Below, in pieces: positions 4,558 through 5,380 of a DNA stretch of 5,380 nt. The notes below the pieces were generated by a model that was not told where the DNA came from, ran no database searches, and was given only the letters and a program-made list of their open reading frames with translations. The position numbers and the translations under genes were made by a program. This DNA comes from Myxococcales bacterium. Lineage in GTDB: Bacteria; Myxococcota; Polyangia; Fen-1088. The stretch lies in the NCBI GenBank assembly GCA_003157315.1, contig PMJE01000196.1, positions 1-5,380 of the forward strand. Direction: 5' to 3'. Within the stretch, counting starts at the first letter, position 1. Each line of letters begins with the position of its first letter.

Positions 4558-5380
4558 CCGCGGGGGGCGGCATGGCGCGCTTGCGGCGCAGTTTTTCGAC
4601 TAGGGTGGTGCGGTTGAGCCCGAGCAACTCGGCAGCGCGGTTCTTGTTGCCGCCGGTGCGCACCAGAGCCTCAGCGATCATGCGGTCCTCTACTGATTCC
4701 AGGATGGCGCGCAGATCGGTCCGGTCGCTCGGCCGATCGGGTAGCGGGGTGGGCACCGGGGTTGCCGATCCGTCTTGGCCACTGCGCAGCTTGGGCGGCA
4801 AGTCGGACAAGACGATCTCGCCCGAGCCCTTGAGAATCACCGTGCGTTCGAGCAGGTTCTCCAGCTCGCGGATATTGCCCGGCCAGTAGTAGTGCTGCAG
4901 GGCGAACATGGCGTCGGGGTGGATGCCCGTAACCTTGCGCCGGTTCTTCTCGTTGAAGCGCCTGACGAAATGCTCGGCCAGCAGCGGAATGTCGGTCGAA
5001 CGCTCGCGCAGGGAGGGCAGCTCGACCGGGATGACGTTGAGACGCCAAAAGAGATCAGCGCGAAAGCGGCCAGAGGCCACGTCGTTCTCGAGCTTGCGGT
5101 TGGTGGCTGCGAGAATGCGCACGTCGATGCGTTGGTCGATCTCGTCGCCCACCGGTCGCAGGACGCCGTCTTGGATCAGACGCAGCAGTTTGGCCTGCAC
5201 GCCCAGTTCCATCTCGCCGATCTCGTCGAGCAGGATGGTCCCGCCGCTGGCTTCGGCGAAGCGGCCGATGCGGGCGGAGTTGGCGCCGGTGAACGCGCCT
5301 CGGGCGTGACCGAAAAGCTCAGACTCGACCAGGTTGGTGGGGATGGCGGCGCAGTTCACCGCCACGAACGGCTTCTTGGC
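4550..5380 (-). CDS. Sigma-54-dependent transcriptional activator, NtrC family (C-terminal part)
   Basis: The gene enters from the right edge, so the N-terminal sensor/receiver domain and Walker A are outside the window; the in-window part has 276 residues. It contains most of a sigma-54 AAA+ domain: the GAFTGA loop that contacts sigma-54 (about 5299-5282), Walker [13 protein letters not shown] (about 5245-5210), sensor I ILAATNR, the arginine-finger region [23 protein letters not shown] (as two parts, about 5068-5000), and sensor [10 protein letters not shown] (about 4885-4862). After a Pro/Ser/Asp-rich linker, a Fis-type HTH ([12 protein letters not shown] then [13 protein letters not shown], about 4654-4580) binds DNA. 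It should hydrolyse ATP to open sigma-54 promoters. The GTG at 5365 is not the start, because the frame stays open to the edge as AKKPF. The stop TAG lies inside the palindromic repeat. Whether it belongs to a two-component, flagellar or other circuit cannot be told. Confidence 0.95.
   Translation of the reverse strand, partial: AKKPFVAVNCAAIPTNLVESELFGHARGAFTGANSARIGRFAEASGGTILLDEIGEMELGVQAKLLRLIQDGVLRPVGDEIDQRIDVRILAATNRKLENDVASGRFRADLFWRLNVIPVELPSLRERSTDIPLLAEHFVRRFNEKNRRKVTGIHPDAMFALQHYYWPGNIRELENLLERTVILKGSGEIVLSDLPPKLRSGQDGSATPVPTPLPDRPSDRTDLRAILESVEDRMIAEALVRTGGNKNRAAELLGLNRTTLVEKLRRKRAMPPPAAS

Overview
This is a housekeeping segment of a GC-rich bacterial chromosome (GC about 60-65% by eye, not computed). 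The genes rsmD, coaD and a type I-gamma aspartate-type aminotransferase are stacked head to tail, with a sigma-54 activator nearby. Protein wording such as the TDDIYR box of the aminotransferase, and the dispersed CACAGAGG-type palindromes, suggest a Myxococcota/Desulfobacterota-like ('deltaproteobacterial') lineage. That placement rests on recalled resemblance, not on a search.

Layout. The left half is read leftwards: nadC (1204-2109), a possible 50-residue membrane peptide (1034-1186), birA (219-1037), a long imperfect palindrome (about 94-222), and the first 26 codons of uppP (1-78, running off the left edge). The right half begins at a 41-bp divergent gap beside nadC and runs rightwards: rsmD (2151-2717), coaD (2718-3215) and a PLP aminotransferase (3217-4419), spaced 0 and 1 bp apart and almost certainly one operon. 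A second copy of the palindrome (about 4421-4557) fills the convergent gap. Beyond it, a leftward NtrC-family sigma-54 activator (4550-5380) enters from the right edge, lacking its N-terminal part and Walker A.

Function. Most products serve cofactor metabolism or a basic cell process: NAD synthesis (NadC), biotin loading of carboxylases (BirA), CoA synthesis (CoaD), PLP-dependent transamination, 16S rRNA methylation (RsmD) and recycling of the undecaprenyl lipid carrier (UppP). The regulator's targets cannot be read from this window.

No new multi-gene system is visible. The features most worth a second look are small. The two palindromic repeats share an exact 16-bp end, and their CTAG-rich right ends supply the stop codons of both birA and the sigma-54 activator. 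The nadC-birA gap holds a 50-codon frame with a well-placed GGAGG and a GTGA overlap with birA, but its hydrophobic core is encoded by a low-complexity (GTGGTC)n-like tract.
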